A program made the position numbers and the translations under genes. From assembly GCA_007131295.1 (NCBI GenBank), contig SLQW01000129.1:1-37034 (forward strand): a stretch of 37,034 nt of DNA. The letters are read 5' to 3'. Numbering within the stretch: position 1 is the stretch's first letter; each line of letters opens with the position of its first letter. The DNA is from Pseudomonadales bacterium (GTDB taxonomy: Bacteria > Pseudomonadota > Gammaproteobacteria > Pseudomonadales > Azotimanducaceae). A model generated the notes under the pieces. The model searched no databases, was not told the origin of the DNA, and was given only the letters and a program-made list of their open reading frames with translations. This document shows positions 1-7,314 of this stretch, in pieces.

Positions 1-59
1 ATCAGGATTCCACCTGCGGCCGCGGCGGCGAGATTCGTAACTATAGTTCGCGTCTCCAT
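1..59 (-). CDS. N-terminus of an unidentified protein, cut by window edge
   Basis: On the minus strand an ATG at 59-57 is preceded by a good ribosome binding site (GAGGAG, about 8 nt upstream). The frame stays open to the left edge for 19 codons, reading METRTIVTNLAAAAAGGIL. The short polar start followed by an Ala/Gly-rich stretch could be a signal peptide or membrane segment, but too little is present to assign a family. The 205 bp upstream are non-coding and contain a 15-bp repeat, consistent with a promoter region. I rely on the start signal and open frame only. Confidence 0.55.
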   Translation of the reverse strand, partial: METRTIVTNLAAAAAGGIL

Positions 60-92
60 GTGCTCACTCCTCGAATTGCAATTGGGACGTTC

Positions 93-137
93 ACCCTAAT
101 GCGGGCCACCCGGATACGGGCCACCCGAATGCGCGCG
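93..137. repeat. Three 15-bp tandem units flanked by an 8-bp inverted repeat
   Basis: Units beginning with ACCC start at 93, 108 and 123, exactly 15 bp apart (ACCCTAATGCGGGCC, ACCCGGATACGGGCC, ACCCGAATGCGCGCG). Units one and two differ at three positions. The block is bracketed by GAATTGCA (73-80) and its exact complement TGCAATTC (138-145). It lies directly upstream of the gene starting at 59 on the minus strand, so it may be a set of operator half-sites. No regulator can be named. The rest of 60-264 shows no coding signal. Confidence 0.55.
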
Positions 138-264
138 TGCAATTCAAGGGGCAAGGGGCGTGCCAGATGCCGCGCCGCCCCAATCTGCAGGGGTTACGGC
201 GCGCAGCATAGGAGCCGAGTGTTTGTTTTTTGTACACGCACCCAAAATTCGGACACCCAGCGCG

Positions 265-1656
265 TCAGGGAGTTACCGCCAGCTGCTCGTTGCTGTAGAG
301 ACTCCGCCAGCGGCCGGACCGGAAACGTTGGTTGAGCATCCAGGCCTTGAGCGCATAGTCGCCGATCAGGGCCGCAAACACCCACTCCACGGAAAGACCG
401 AGCCAGGCAAAGGCCAGGGCCAGCGTGCAGCGCATGCCCAGCAGGCCGGCCATGGTCGCTTTCAACGGATAACGGGTGTCGCCAGCCCCCCGAAGCGAGC
501 CGCCGAGCGCGAACTCCACGGCCATCAGCGGCTGCACCACGCCGAGGATGTAGATGAACGCCACCGTATAGGCTATGACCTCGGCATCGTCGATCATGAA
601 CCGAGCCATCGGCTCGGCGAACAGAATCACCGCGACCCCGATCGCGATCATCGACAGCATGGTGTAGCGAAGTGAGCGCCAGCCAGCCGCAGTGGCTCCC
701 TCATGGTCGTTAGCGCCAAGAGCCTGGCCGACGAGGGTCGAACCGGCGATGGAAAACCCGAACCCGACCACGAAGCACACGGAAAGGATATTGACGCCGA
801 TCCCATAGGCGGCGAACGCAGCCGTACCGTAGTAATGACCGATGACGCCGAGAAAAATGAAGAAACCGATCCGGAACACGCCCTGCTCGATGGCGGCCGG
901 GTAGCCGATCGCAAGCAGGCGGCGGACCCGTGCCGCGTCGAAAGCCTCCCGGAACTCCCTGGCCCGAAATGCGATCACCAGCCTGCCGCGCACCCACAGC
1001 AGCAGAAACGCCAGACCCGCAACCCCGAAGGCGAAGCCGTTGGCGATGGCTGCGCCCCTGACACCCAGCGCCGGAAAGCCGAAGTGTCCGAACACCAGCA
1101 CGTAGAGGCCGAGCATGCTGATCAGATTGGTGGCGACGCCGATCCAAAGCGGTGTCCGGGCATCACCCGCAGCACGCAGGGCCGCGCTCATGATGAAGTT
1201 CACGGCAAAGGCGACATTGAACAACGACAGCCAGAAGATGAATTCCGCGGCCAGATCCGTGGCATCGGTGCCAAGACCGAACAGAGCCGCCAGCGGACGC
1301 GCGTAGACAAGCACGGGCAGCGTGAGGATGACCGCGACCAGGCCACCGAGCAGGAGCGAGCTGAGCGTGGTGCGAATGGCCTCATCGAAGTCACGCGCAC
1401 CCCAGGCCCGCGCAACCAGCGCAGTGGTGCCGACACTCACAGCCATCATGATGGCCTGCAGAGTGAAAAAGACCTGGTTACCGACGGTGACGGCAGCCGC
1501 GGCGGCGGGTCCGAGCGTCGCCACCACCTTGATCGAAACGATCCCGACCATCGCAAACAGCAGATTCGTAAGGATCGACGGCCAGGCGAGTTCCCAGATG
1601 CCCGGACGCACGACAACGTCGGCAGGCGAACCTGCCTGCTCGTTCTGAACGGTCAT
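265..1656 (-). CDS. MATE family multidrug/toxin efflux transporter
   Basis: A 463-residue, very hydrophobic protein with the two-bundle, roughly 12-helix layout of MatE transporters. These use a Na+ or H+ gradient to export cationic organic compounds across the inner membrane. The N-terminal half begins with the family's WPSILTNLL-type first helix. The second half repeats the pattern, including a GVVQPLMAVEFALGGSLRGAG segment typical of MATE helix 10, and RAAGDARTPLW is the matching loop in the first half. I chose the ATG at 1656 because GGAG lies about 12 nt upstream and the family's conserved region starts just after it; an in-frame start at 1710 would add 18 atypical residues. It is transcribed away from the crotonase operon, with about 160 bp between the two starts. 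Substrate cannot be read from sequence. Confidence 0.9.
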   Translation of the reverse strand: MTVQNEQAGSPADVVVRPGIWELAWPSILTNLLFAMVGIVSIKVVATLGPAAAAAVTVGNQVFFTLQAIMMAVSVGTTALVARAWGARDFDEAIRTTLSSLLLGGLVAVILTLPVLVYARPLAALFGLGTDATDLAAEFIFWLSLFNVAFAVNFIMSAALRAAGDARTPLWIGVATNLISMLGLYVLVFGHFGFPALGVRGAAIANGFAFGVAGLAFLLLWVRGRLVIAFRAREFREAFDAARVRRLLAIGYPAAIEQGVFRIGFFIFLGVIGHYYGTAAFAAYGIGVNILSVCFVVGFGFSIAGSTLVGQALGANDHEGATAAGWRSLRYTMLSMIAIGVAVILFAEPMARFMIDDAEVIAYTVAFIYILGVVQPLMAVEFALGGSLRGAGDTRYPLKATMAGLLGMRCTLALAFAWLGLSVEWVFAALIGDYALKAWMLNQRFRSGRWRSLYSNEQLAVTP

Positions 1657-1817
1657 GCCAAAAGCTCCGCTCCCCTGGCGCACTCGGCCGCGAGCTGCCG
1701 ACGGCGGCACCCGGTGGTGAACGACGCGCCTGGACCCGACGCCGTTTCAGGGTAGACTCTGCCGCCCATTGGCGGTGCGCCCGCGCACTTTACAACAACC
1801 CTGGGAGGAACGCCGCG

Positions 1818-2642
1818 ATGAGCAGCGAGAAAGCAGATGTCCTGAGCCGCACTTTCGCCGACATCGGAGTGCGCCTCGAAGGGCACGTGGCCACAGTCGA
1901 GATTCAGCGCCCGCCGAACAACTTCTTCGATCACGCCCTGATCGAGCAGCTCGCCGATGCCTTCGAAGGTCTCGACGACATCGATGCCTGCCGGGCCATC
2001 GTCATGGCCGCTGACGGCAAGCACTTTTGCGCCGGCGCGAATTTCGGCAGCGGCCGCGACGACTCCGGCGACGACGAGTTCAGTGCCGACGGTTTCCGGA
2101 CCAGCACCCACAGGCTCTATCACGAGGCGGTGCGGCTGTTCCGCTGCCGGAAACCGGTGGTCGGCGCCATCCAGGGCAGCGCCATCGGCGGTGGCCTCGG
2201 CGTAGCCCTGGTTCCCGACTTCCGCGTCGCCTCGCCCGGCACCCGCTTCGCCGCAAACTTCGCCAGACTGGGTATTCACCCCGGCTTCGGCCTCACGGTG
2301 ACGCTGCCGCGCCTGATCGGTCAGCAGAAGGCGCAGCTCATGTTCTTTACCGGGCGCAGGATCAAGGGCGACGAAGCGCTGGACTGGGGCCTGGCAGACC
2401 TGCTGGTCGACGACGCCGAGCTGAGGCCAGCCGCGCTCGAACTCGCAGGTGAGATTGCCGAGAGTGCACCGCTGGCGGTGATGTCGGTGCGGGCGACGCT
2501 GCGGCAAGGCCTCGCGGATACGATCGCACGGGCCACGGAGCACGAGCTCGCCGAACAGCAGTGGCTGCGAGAGACGGAAGATGCCCAGGAGGGCATCCGC
2601 GCTGTGGCCGAGCGCCGTGTCGGTCAGTTCAAGAATCGTTGA
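1818..2642 (+). CDS. Enoyl-CoA hydratase/isomerase (crotonase) family protein
   Basis: 274 residues with the crotonase fold. The oxyanion-hole segments are HFCAGANFG (near residue 73) and GSAIGGGLGVAL (near 120), followed by the A-helix region and a TGRRIKGDEALDWGLAD segment. Such enzymes act on acyl-CoA thioesters. The two glutamates that activate water in true hydratases appear replaced: the segment before PG reads FARLGIHPG where hydratases have a Glu, and the second site reads AQLMFFTG where they have AxE. It is therefore more likely an isomerase, hydrolase or other crotonase than a classic enoyl-CoA hydratase. The ATG follows GGGAGGA at good spacing. It starts a three-gene run, with the luciferase-like gene 26 bp downstream. 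Confidence 0.88.
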   Translation: MSSEKADVLSRTFADIGVRLEGHVATVEIQRPPNNFFDHALIEQLADAFEGLDDIDACRAIVMAADGKHFCAGANFGSGRDDSGDDEFSADGFRTSTHRLYHEAVRLFRCRKPVVGAIQGSAIGGGLGVALVPDFRVASPGTRFAANFARLGIHPGFGLTVTLPRLIGQQKAQLMFFTGRRIKGDEALDWGLADLLVDDAELRPAALELAGEIAESAPLAVMSVRATLRQGLADTIARATEHELAEQQWLRETEDAQEGIRAVAERRVGQFKNR

Positions 2643-2668
2643 TCAGCTATCGCATACGGGAGTGCAGC

Positions 2669-3547
2669 ATGAAATTCGGGAAACTTGGCGTCTGGTACTT
2701 CACCGACACGCTCGACGCACAGCGTGCAGCGAAGACTGCACAGCGCATCGAAGACATCGGCTATCGCACTCTGTGGATTCCGGAGACGGTTGGCCGCAAT
2801 CCCTTCGTCCACGCGGCGTGGCTGCTCGCGAACACCAAGAAACTCAACCTCGCCACCGGGATTGCGAACATCTATCACCGCGAACCCGGCGTCACGCTGG
2901 CCGCCCAGAACACGCTCGCCGAACAGTCCGGCGGCCGCTTCCTGCTCGGACTCGGCGTCTCCCACAAGCCGCTGGTCGAGGGCGTGCGCGGGCTCAAGTA
3001 CGGCAAGCCCGTCGCGACCATGAAGGACTATCTCGGCAAGATGGATCAGTCGCCCTACAACGCGCCGAAGCCTGCCGAGAAGCCACAGCGCGTGATCGCC
3101 GCACTCGGGCCGAAAATGCTCGAGGTCGCGCGAGACCAGTGCGACGGCGCCCACCCGTACTTCACCTCGCCCGATCACACGCGCATGGCGCGCGAAATCC
3201 TCGGCCCGGGAAAACTGTTGTGCGTGGAGCAGAAGGTGGTGCTGGAAACGGACCCGGACAAAGCACGCGCGCTGGCTCGGGACGTGGCCCAGATCTACAT
3301 CAACCTGCCCAACTACCGGAACAACTGGTTGCGCATGGGCATGAACGAGAAGGATCTCAACGACGGCGGCAGCGATCGCTTCATCGATGCGACCTTCGCC
3401 TGGGGCAGCGTCGACACCATCAAGGAACGCCTGCGCGAGCACTTCGATGCCGGCGCCGACCACGTCTGCATCCAGCCAGTGAATCCCAACGGCGTGTTCG
3501 GGGACCTTCACTATAAGGCGCTGGAAGCGCTGGCCGACACGGTATGA
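2669..3547 (+). CDS. Luciferase-like (LLM class) F420/flavin-dependent oxidoreductase
   Basis: 292 residues of the bacterial luciferase-like TIM-barrel superfamily, close in pattern to the TIGR03620-type subfamily. Recognisable family segments include LWIPETVGRNPF, TGIANIYHREPG, GRFLLGLGVSHKPLVEGVRG, LGPKMLEVARDQCDGAHPYF, LPNYRNNW and GADHVCIQPV near the C-terminus. Relatives use FMN or deazaflavin F420; sequence alone does not show which is used here. The ATG at 2669 is chosen because conserved sequence (MKFGKLGVWYF) begins there and GGGAG precedes it. Its stop overlaps the next start (ATGA at 3544-3547), so it is probably translationally coupled to the SDR. The neighbours suggest a role in acyl-CoA or isoprenoid/steroid-type catabolism, which is inference. 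Confidence 0.88.
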   Translation: MKFGKLGVWYFTDTLDAQRAAKTAQRIEDIGYRTLWIPETVGRNPFVHAAWLLANTKKLNLATGIANIYHREPGVTLAAQNTLAEQSGGRFLLGLGVSHKPLVEGVRGLKYGKPVATMKDYLGKMDQSPYNAPKPAEKPQRVIAALGPKMLEVARDQCDGAHPYFTSPDHTRMAREILGPGKLLCVEQKVVLETDPDKARALARDVAQIYINLPNYRNNWLRMGMNEKDLNDGGSDRFIDATFAWGSVDTIKERLREHFDAGADHVCIQPVNPNGVFGDLHYKALEALADTV

Positions 3548-4374
3548 ACCCGTTCCAGGGCCGCGTAGCCCTGGTCACGGGCGGAGCGTCGGGCATCGGC
3601 GCGGCCCTGGGCAGTGCTCTGGTTGATGCCGGAGCGCAAGTCGTACTCGCAGATGTGAACGCGGCAGGCGCCCAGCGCGTCGCCGACGCTCTCGCGAACC
3701 AGGGAGGCGCCACCGCGATAGCGCTCGACGTCAGCGACCGCGAGGCGTTTGCTGCCGCGGCAACCGATGTAGTCGAGCGCTTCGGAGCTATCGACTACCT
3801 CTTCAACAACGCCGGCGTTGCCGTGATCGGCAACACGCTTGACATGGCGTCGGCAGATTGGGATCGCCTTCTGGACGTCAATGTCCGCGGCGTGATCCAT
3901 GGCATCGAGGCGGTGTATCCACGCATGGTGGAGCAGCCCGACCGGGGCGGCTGGCGCGGCCATATCGTCAACACCGCCTCAATCGCCGGACTCGTTCCTG
4001 CACCGGGTTTCACGGGCTACGCCATGACCAAACACGCTGTGGTCGGACTGTCCGTGTCGCTACGCGAGGAAGCACGACGCCATAACGTCAGGGTGAGTGC
4101 GGTGTGTCCGAGCATCATCGGCACGCCCATGGCGGACGGGGCGAGGCTGCTAGGGGAAGAACGGCGACTGCTGGATCGAACCGCAAGGCGCCCGCGCTTT
4201 CCGGATGCGGACTACTGTGCGCGCAAGGCCCTGGCGGGCGTGCGCCGCAATCGAGCCCTGATTCCGGTGACGCCAGCAGCTCACATCGGCTGGCGTCTGT
4301 ATCGCATCTGGCCGGGCCTGCTGCGACCCGTCACGCGCCGTCTGGCAGCTGAACTCGCACCGCTGCGTGACTGA
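3544..4374 (+). CDS. Short-chain dehydrogenase/reductase (SDR)
   Basis: 276 residues of a classical NAD(P)-dependent SDR. The Rossmann glycine motif TGGASGIG is at the N-terminus, NNAG follows beta-4, the catalytic Ser lies in NTASIAG and the catalytic YxxxK in YAMTK, and the substrate-side loop begins CPSIIGTPM. The segment VLADVN after beta-2 has an acidic residue, which favours NAD(H). The start overlaps the preceding stop by 4 nt. The substrate is unknown; oxidation of a secondary alcohol or 3-hydroxyacyl intermediate would fit the crotonase upstream. It is convergent with the Hsp20 operon, with a 67-bp gap holding a short GC-rich hairpin. Confidence 0.93.
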   Translation: MNPFQGRVALVTGGASGIGAALGSALVDAGAQVVLADVNAAGAQRVADALANQGGATAIALDVSDREAFAAAATDVVERFGAIDYLFNNAGVAVIGNTLDMASADWDRLLDVNVRGVIHGIEAVYPRMVEQPDRGGWRGHIVNTASIAGLVPAPGFTGYAMTKHAVVGLSVSLREEARRHNVRVSAVCPSIIGTPMADGARLLGEERRLLDRTARRPRFPDADYCARKALAGVRRNRALIPVTPAAHIGWRLYRIWPGLLRPVTRRLAAELAPLRD

Positions 4375-4411
4375 AGCCACACCATGCGGCCTCATCCGAC
4401 GATCAAGCCGC

Positions 4412-4429
4412 CGCGCCATCCCTGGCGCG
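4412..4429. terminator. GC-rich hairpin between convergent genes
   Basis: A perfect 7-bp stem, CGCGCCA / TGGCGCG, with a TCCC loop sits in the 67-bp gap between the convergent SDR and Hsp20 genes. There is no T-tract on either side, so it is not a textbook intrinsic terminator. Position and symmetry suggest a bidirectional transcription end or RNA-stability element. Confidence 0.35.
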
Positions 4430-4441
4430 TCGGCGTCCGTC

Positions 4442-4945
4442 TCAGGCGGCCTTGATTTCGATCTTGCGAGCGTTGCTGGCCGCGTCCTTACTTTTTGGCA
4501 GTGTCACGGTGAGGACGCCATTCTTGAAGCGGGCCTCCGCCTTGTCCACGTCCACACCGGCGGGCAGAGGCACGGAGCGGAACACGGAACCGTAGCTACG
4601 CTCGGAGAGGTAGAAACCCTTCTTCTCTTCCTTGCGCTCCACCTTCTTCTCGCCACGGACGGTCAAGGCATCCTGCGCGATGGATACGTCCAGATCCTTT
4701 TCGTCCAGCCCGGGTAATTCGATGGTGACCTCGATGCTGGAATCGGTCTCCACCACGTCAGTTACCGCCAGAGCGCCTCCCGGACCAACGGGCATCCGCG
4801 CTGACGTTTCATCGAACCGGCCCCAGAAGTCATCAAAAAGGCGGTTCATTTCCCGCTGCAGGTTCGCCAGCGGATGAACCTCATCGCGACGCTGACCGTC
4901 GTCTTCCTGGCGATGAGCCCAGGGAATCAGATCCTTGATGCGCAT
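4442..4945 (-). CDS. Hsp20 / alpha-crystallin small heat shock protein, third gene of operon
   Basis: 167 residues. The N-terminal arm (MRIKDLIPWAH, then MNRLFDDFWGRF) is followed by an alpha-crystallin domain with LTVRGEKK and the signature ARFKNGVLTVTLPK. A C-terminal IEI motif sits just before the end; in this family I-x-I docks into neighbouring subunits during oligomerisation. The protein should bind unfolding clients in the cytoplasm without ATP and pass them to DnaK/ClpB. The ATG at 4945 is supported by GGGAGGA upstream and by the conserved MRIKDLIPW start; a longer in-frame start would add Arg-rich sequence overlapping the preceding gene. It lies 23 nt after the second Hsp20 gene. It is the most canonical of the three paralogues. 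Confidence 0.93.
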   Translation of the reverse strand: MRIKDLIPWAHRQEDDGQRRDEVHPLANLQREMNRLFDDFWGRFDETSARMPVGPGGALAVTDVVETDSSIEVTIELPGLDEKDLDVSIAQDALTVRGEKKVERKEEKKGFYLSERSYGSVFRSVPLPAGVDVDKAEARFKNGVLTVTLPKSKDAASNARKIEIKAA

Positions 4946-4968
4946 GTCATTCCTCCCTTGGTGTCGTC

Positions 4969-5376
4969 TCAAGCGGCCCGTACGCTGATCTGGCGCGGCT
5001 GCGCTTCCTCGGCCTTGGGGAGTTCGAGGGTGAGCACGCCGTGGCGACAAACCGCATTGATTTTCCCGGCATCGATGTCCTGCGACAGGGTGAAGGAACG
5101 CTCGTAGTCACCTTCCCCATACTCGCTGTAGATCTGTCGATAGGTATCCGGACGTTGAATGCCGGCCCGACCGCGGATGGTGAGCACGCGTTTCTCCAGC
5201 GTGACTTCGACCCCGTCAGCCGCAACGCCGGGCATCTCCAGAGTCAGCGTGATCCCCTGATCCGTTTCGTAGATATCCGCCAGCGGCCGGTAAACGGGTC
5301 GCGGCCGAGTCTGCTCCAGACCCTGCGCTTCCGGCGCCACTTCGTGACGCGGAGCCTGAGTGATGTTCGTATCCAT
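4969..5376 (-). CDS. Hsp20 / alpha-crystallin small heat shock protein, second gene of operon
   Basis: 135 residues. A short polar N-terminal arm (MDTNITQAPRHE) is followed by an alpha-crystallin domain from about residue 35 (ADIYETDQGITLTLEMPGV), then LTIRGRAG, YERSFTLSQDID and the signature CRHGVLTLELPK. It ends in QISVRAA, giving an I-x-V version of the C-terminal docking motif. The truncated N-arm differs from its neighbours, so it may form mixed or smaller oligomers; this is inference. The ATG at 5376 follows AGGAG with normal spacing. It sits 38 nt after the first Hsp20 gene and 23 nt before the third. Confidence 0.92.
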   Translation of the reverse strand: MDTNITQAPRHEVAPEAQGLEQTRPRPVYRPLADIYETDQGITLTLEMPGVAADGVEVTLEKRVLTIRGRAGIQRPDTYRQIYSEYGEGDYERSFTLSQDIDAGKINAVCRHGVLTLELPKAEEAQPRQISVRAA

Positions 5377-5414
5377 GTTCTGCTCTCCTTGGATGTCACC
5401 TGTCCCGTTCGGCA

Positions 5415-5849
5415 TCAGCTCTTGATCTCGATGCGCCGGGGCTTGTCTTCCTCGGGCCGGTGCAGCTCCACTTCGAGTACGCCGTCGCGAAAGCGGGCTT
5501 CGACCCGTTCCGGGTCGACCCGGAACGGCAGCTGCACGAGCCGCTGAAAATCACCGTAAGCACGTTCGCGGCGATGCAAGCTGACCTCGCCCTCGGCTGA
5601 CGCCTCCGGCGCAGTGCGCGAACCACGGATCGTCAGCACGTCCTCCTTCACCGACAGATCCACGGCATCAGGCGCGACGCCGGGAAGTTCTGCAGTCAAC
5701 GCGATGCTGTCTGGCCCTGCCCAAAGGTTGACGGGCGGAAACGTGCCACTGCCTGCCAGGCCGCGCTGACCGAACAGACGATCGATCTGCTGATGTAAGC
5801 GCCGGACATCACTGAACGGATCGAAGCCCTGGCGCCACATGGATGTCAT
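5415..5849 (-). CDS. Hsp20 / alpha-crystallin small heat shock protein, first gene of operon
   Basis: 144 residues from the ATG at 5849. The N-terminal arm reads FDPFSDVRRLHQQIDRLFG, the alpha-crystallin domain starts near residue 43 (VNLWAGPDSIALTAELPGV), the signature is ARFRDGVLEVELHRP, and the C-terminus is IEIKS with the I-x-I docking motif. Two ATGs compete: AGGAGG-ATGGCA-ATG gives ideal spacing for 5849, while 5855 would use a more distant GGAGGG. It leads a three-gene operon with a heat-shock-type promoter about 75 bp upstream. The three proteins share the fold but differ clearly in arms and sequence, so they are not a recent triplication. Confidence 0.92.
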   Translation of the reverse strand: MTSMWRQGFDPFSDVRRLHQQIDRLFGQRGLAGSGTFPPVNLWAGPDSIALTAELPGVAPDAVDLSVKEDVLTIRGSRTAPEASAEGEVSLHRRERAYGDFQRLVQLPFRVDPERVEARFRDGVLEVELHRPEEDKPRRIEIKS

Positions 5850-5920
5850 TGCCATCCTCCTACCCTCCTTGCCGAACTTCATGCGGCCCGAGCACCACGC
5901 GTCGGGCCTCCACAGGCCGG

Positions 5921-5951
5921 TATATGGGTACGCGCCCCTGGCAGCTTCAAG
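5921..5951 (-). promoter_or_regulatory. Sigma-32 (RpoH)-like heat-shock promoter for the Hsp20 operon
   Basis: On the minus strand CTTGAA (5951-5946) is followed, after 16 nt, by ACCCATATA (5929-5921). The RpoH consensus is CTTGAA, 13-17 nt, CCCCATNT. Only the first C of the -10 element deviates. The site lies about 70 bp upstream of the first Hsp20 start in the correct orientation. It is a pattern match supported by the nature of the operon. Confidence 0.6.
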
Positions 5952-6006
5952 AGGGCCGCTTACAACGTTTTCGGCATATGCAGAGGGGAGAAACGTCAGC
6001 GATCCG

Positions 6007-6012
6007 TATAAT
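6007..6012 (+). promoter_or_regulatory. Probable -10 element for the sodium channel gene
   Basis: A perfect TATAAT lies 36 nt upstream of the GTG start at 6049. No convincing TTGACA-like -35 is seen at 16-18 nt. It is placed divergently from the heat-shock promoter of the Hsp20 operon, within the same ~200-bp gap. Confidence 0.35.
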
Positions 6013-6048
6013 CGCCGCTCTTTCGCCGCAAGCATTCCGGGAGCAATC

Positions 6049-6897
6049 GTGGCACCGAAGACCCACATCCCCCTGCGCGAGCGACTCGGCAACTGGATCG
6101 AGAGCCCGCGCATCCAGGCGGCCATCATCGCCGTGATCTCAATCAACGCGGTCACGCTCGGTCTCGAGACGTCGACCGTCGTGCAACGCCACGCGGGAAC
6201 CTTACTGTTACGTGTCGAACAGATCGTGCTGACGATCTTCGTCGTGGAAATCCTGCTGAAGCTCTACGCGTTTCGCCTGCGCTTTTTCACCAGCGGCTGG
6301 AACGTCTTCGACTTCGTGATCGTGGCGATTGCACTGATTCCGGCATCTGGGCCGCTCGCCATTCTGCGGGCCTTCCGCATTCTGCGGATCCTCCGCCTGG
6401 TGACGAAAGTCGCCCGGTTGCGCCATCTAGTGGAGTCCCTCCTCCGGGCCTTGCCGAGCATCGGTTGGATCGTGGTCCTGATGCTGATGGTTTTCTACAT
6501 CTATGCCGTCATGGGCACGAAAATGTTCGCCGCTTCGTTCCCGGAATTTTTCGGGCACCTGGGGGCCAGCCTCTACTCTCTGTTCCAGGTCATGACACTG
6601 GAGAGCTGGTCCGAGGCGATCTCGCGACCGGTCATGGATGCTTATCCCTATGCCTGGCTCTACTTCCTGAGCTTCATTCTCATTTCCGTGTTCACGGTCC
6701 TGAACCTGTTCATCGGCATCATCGTGAACACGATGCAGGAGAAGCACTTCGAGGAAGAGGAGATCAAAAGAAACGAGATCGAAGGCCGCGCGCACGCCGA
6801 GCGGGAAGAAATGCTCCAGTTGCTACGGGAACTCACTGGCAAGGTGGAGAGACTGGAGGCCCGCGTCGTTGGCAGAAGCGAGCGCGTCGGCCGCTGA
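6049..6897 (+). CDS. Voltage-gated ion channel of the bacterial sodium channel (BacNav/NaChBac) type
   Basis: 282 residues encoding one six-helix voltage-gated channel unit that would assemble as a tetramer in the inner membrane. S1 starts near residue 25 (IIAVISINAVTLGLE). S2-S3 include VVEILLKLYAF and WNVFDFVIVAIALIP. S4 carries regularly spaced arginines (LRAFRILRILRLV). The pore loop has TLESWS, the selectivity-filter pattern of NaChBac-family Na+ channels. S6 (VFTVLNLFIGIIVNTM) is followed by an acidic neck and a C-terminal coiled coil with ELTGKVERLEARV. The GTG at 6049 is chosen because GGGAG lies 6-7 nt upstream; an in-frame ATG at 5839 lies inside the Hsp20 promoter region. Expected role is depolarisation-activated Na+ entry, perhaps linked to motility or pH homeostasis. 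Confidence 0.92.
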   Translation: MAPKTHIPLRERLGNWIESPRIQAAIIAVISINAVTLGLETSTVVQRHAGTLLLRVEQIVLTIFVVEILLKLYAFRLRFFTSGWNVFDFVIVAIALIPASGPLAILRAFRILRILRLVTKVARLRHLVESLLRALPSIGWIVVLMLMVFYIYAVMGTKMFAASFPEFFGHLGASLYSLFQVMTLESWSEAISRPVMDAYPYAWLYFLSFILISVFTVLNLFIGIIVNTMQEKHFEEEEIKRNEIEGRAHAEREEMLQLLRELTGKVERLEARVVGRSERVGR

Positions 6898-7019
6898 AAC
6901 GACGACCGGATGCGCAGCTCGCGACATGAATCACGGACTGCATCTTGACGAATGCTCCCCTTCGCGTCATCGTCTCGCGGCGTGTTTGTGCTCCGACCCT
7001 ATCCAGGAGGATTTGGCTC

Positions 7020-7298
7020 ATGAAATCGATTTTGAAGGGGACCCTTGCCGCCGTGGCCGCAGGCGTCGTACTCGCCGGCTGCGCTACGACAGGTCAGGTT
7101 GCTGAACTCGAGTCCCGGATCTCGACCCTAGAAGGGTCCATGAGCCGGGTCGAGAGCACTGCCAACGAGGCGATGTCCGCAAGCCGTCGCGCAGAGGATG
7201 CCGAGGCGCGTCGTCTCGCTCAGCGAGCGCTCAGCGAAGCGCAGGAAGCCAACGAGCGCGCTCGCCGCGTGGCTGATACCTGCTGCGGTCCGAAGTAA
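7020..7298 (+). CDS. Lpp/OprI-like alanine-zipper outer-membrane lipoprotein
   Basis: 92 residues. A signal peptide ending in the lipobox LAGC puts the lipidated Cys near residue 21. It is followed by a single alpha-helical heptad region rich in Ala, Glu, Arg and Ser (ESRISTLEGSMSRVEST, then NEAMSASRRAEDAEARRLAQ) as in Lpp and OprI, whose helices trimerise through an alanine zipper. The C-terminus is CCGPK. A terminal Lys is the residue that L,D-transpeptidases attach to peptidoglycan in Lpp, and such an enzyme is encoded convergently 16 bp away. The two consecutive Cys before GPK are unusual. The ATG follows AGGAGG at good spacing. A TTGACG at 6945-6950 could be a -35, but the matching -10 is poor. 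Confidence 0.85.
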   Translation: MKSILKGTLAAVAAGVVLAGCATTGQVAELESRISTLEGSMSRVESTANEAMSASRRAEDAEARRLAQRALSEAQEANERARRVADTCCGPK

Positions 7299-7314
7299 TC
7301 CGCCGCGAGTACGC

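Noticed and set aside
703-1755. Long open frame antisense to the MATE gene
   Set aside because: The GC-rich reverse strand gives a long frame of low-complexity polar residues with no family resemblance; the MATE frame is clearly real.
2669-3547. Proof of F420 use in this organism
   Set aside because: Members of the luciferase-like superfamily can use FMN, and no F420 biosynthesis gene is in the window.
5839-6048. Longer N-terminus for the sodium channel
   Set aside because: The extra 70 residues have no membrane or family character, cross the Hsp20 promoter and lack a ribosome binding site; GTG at 6049 has one.
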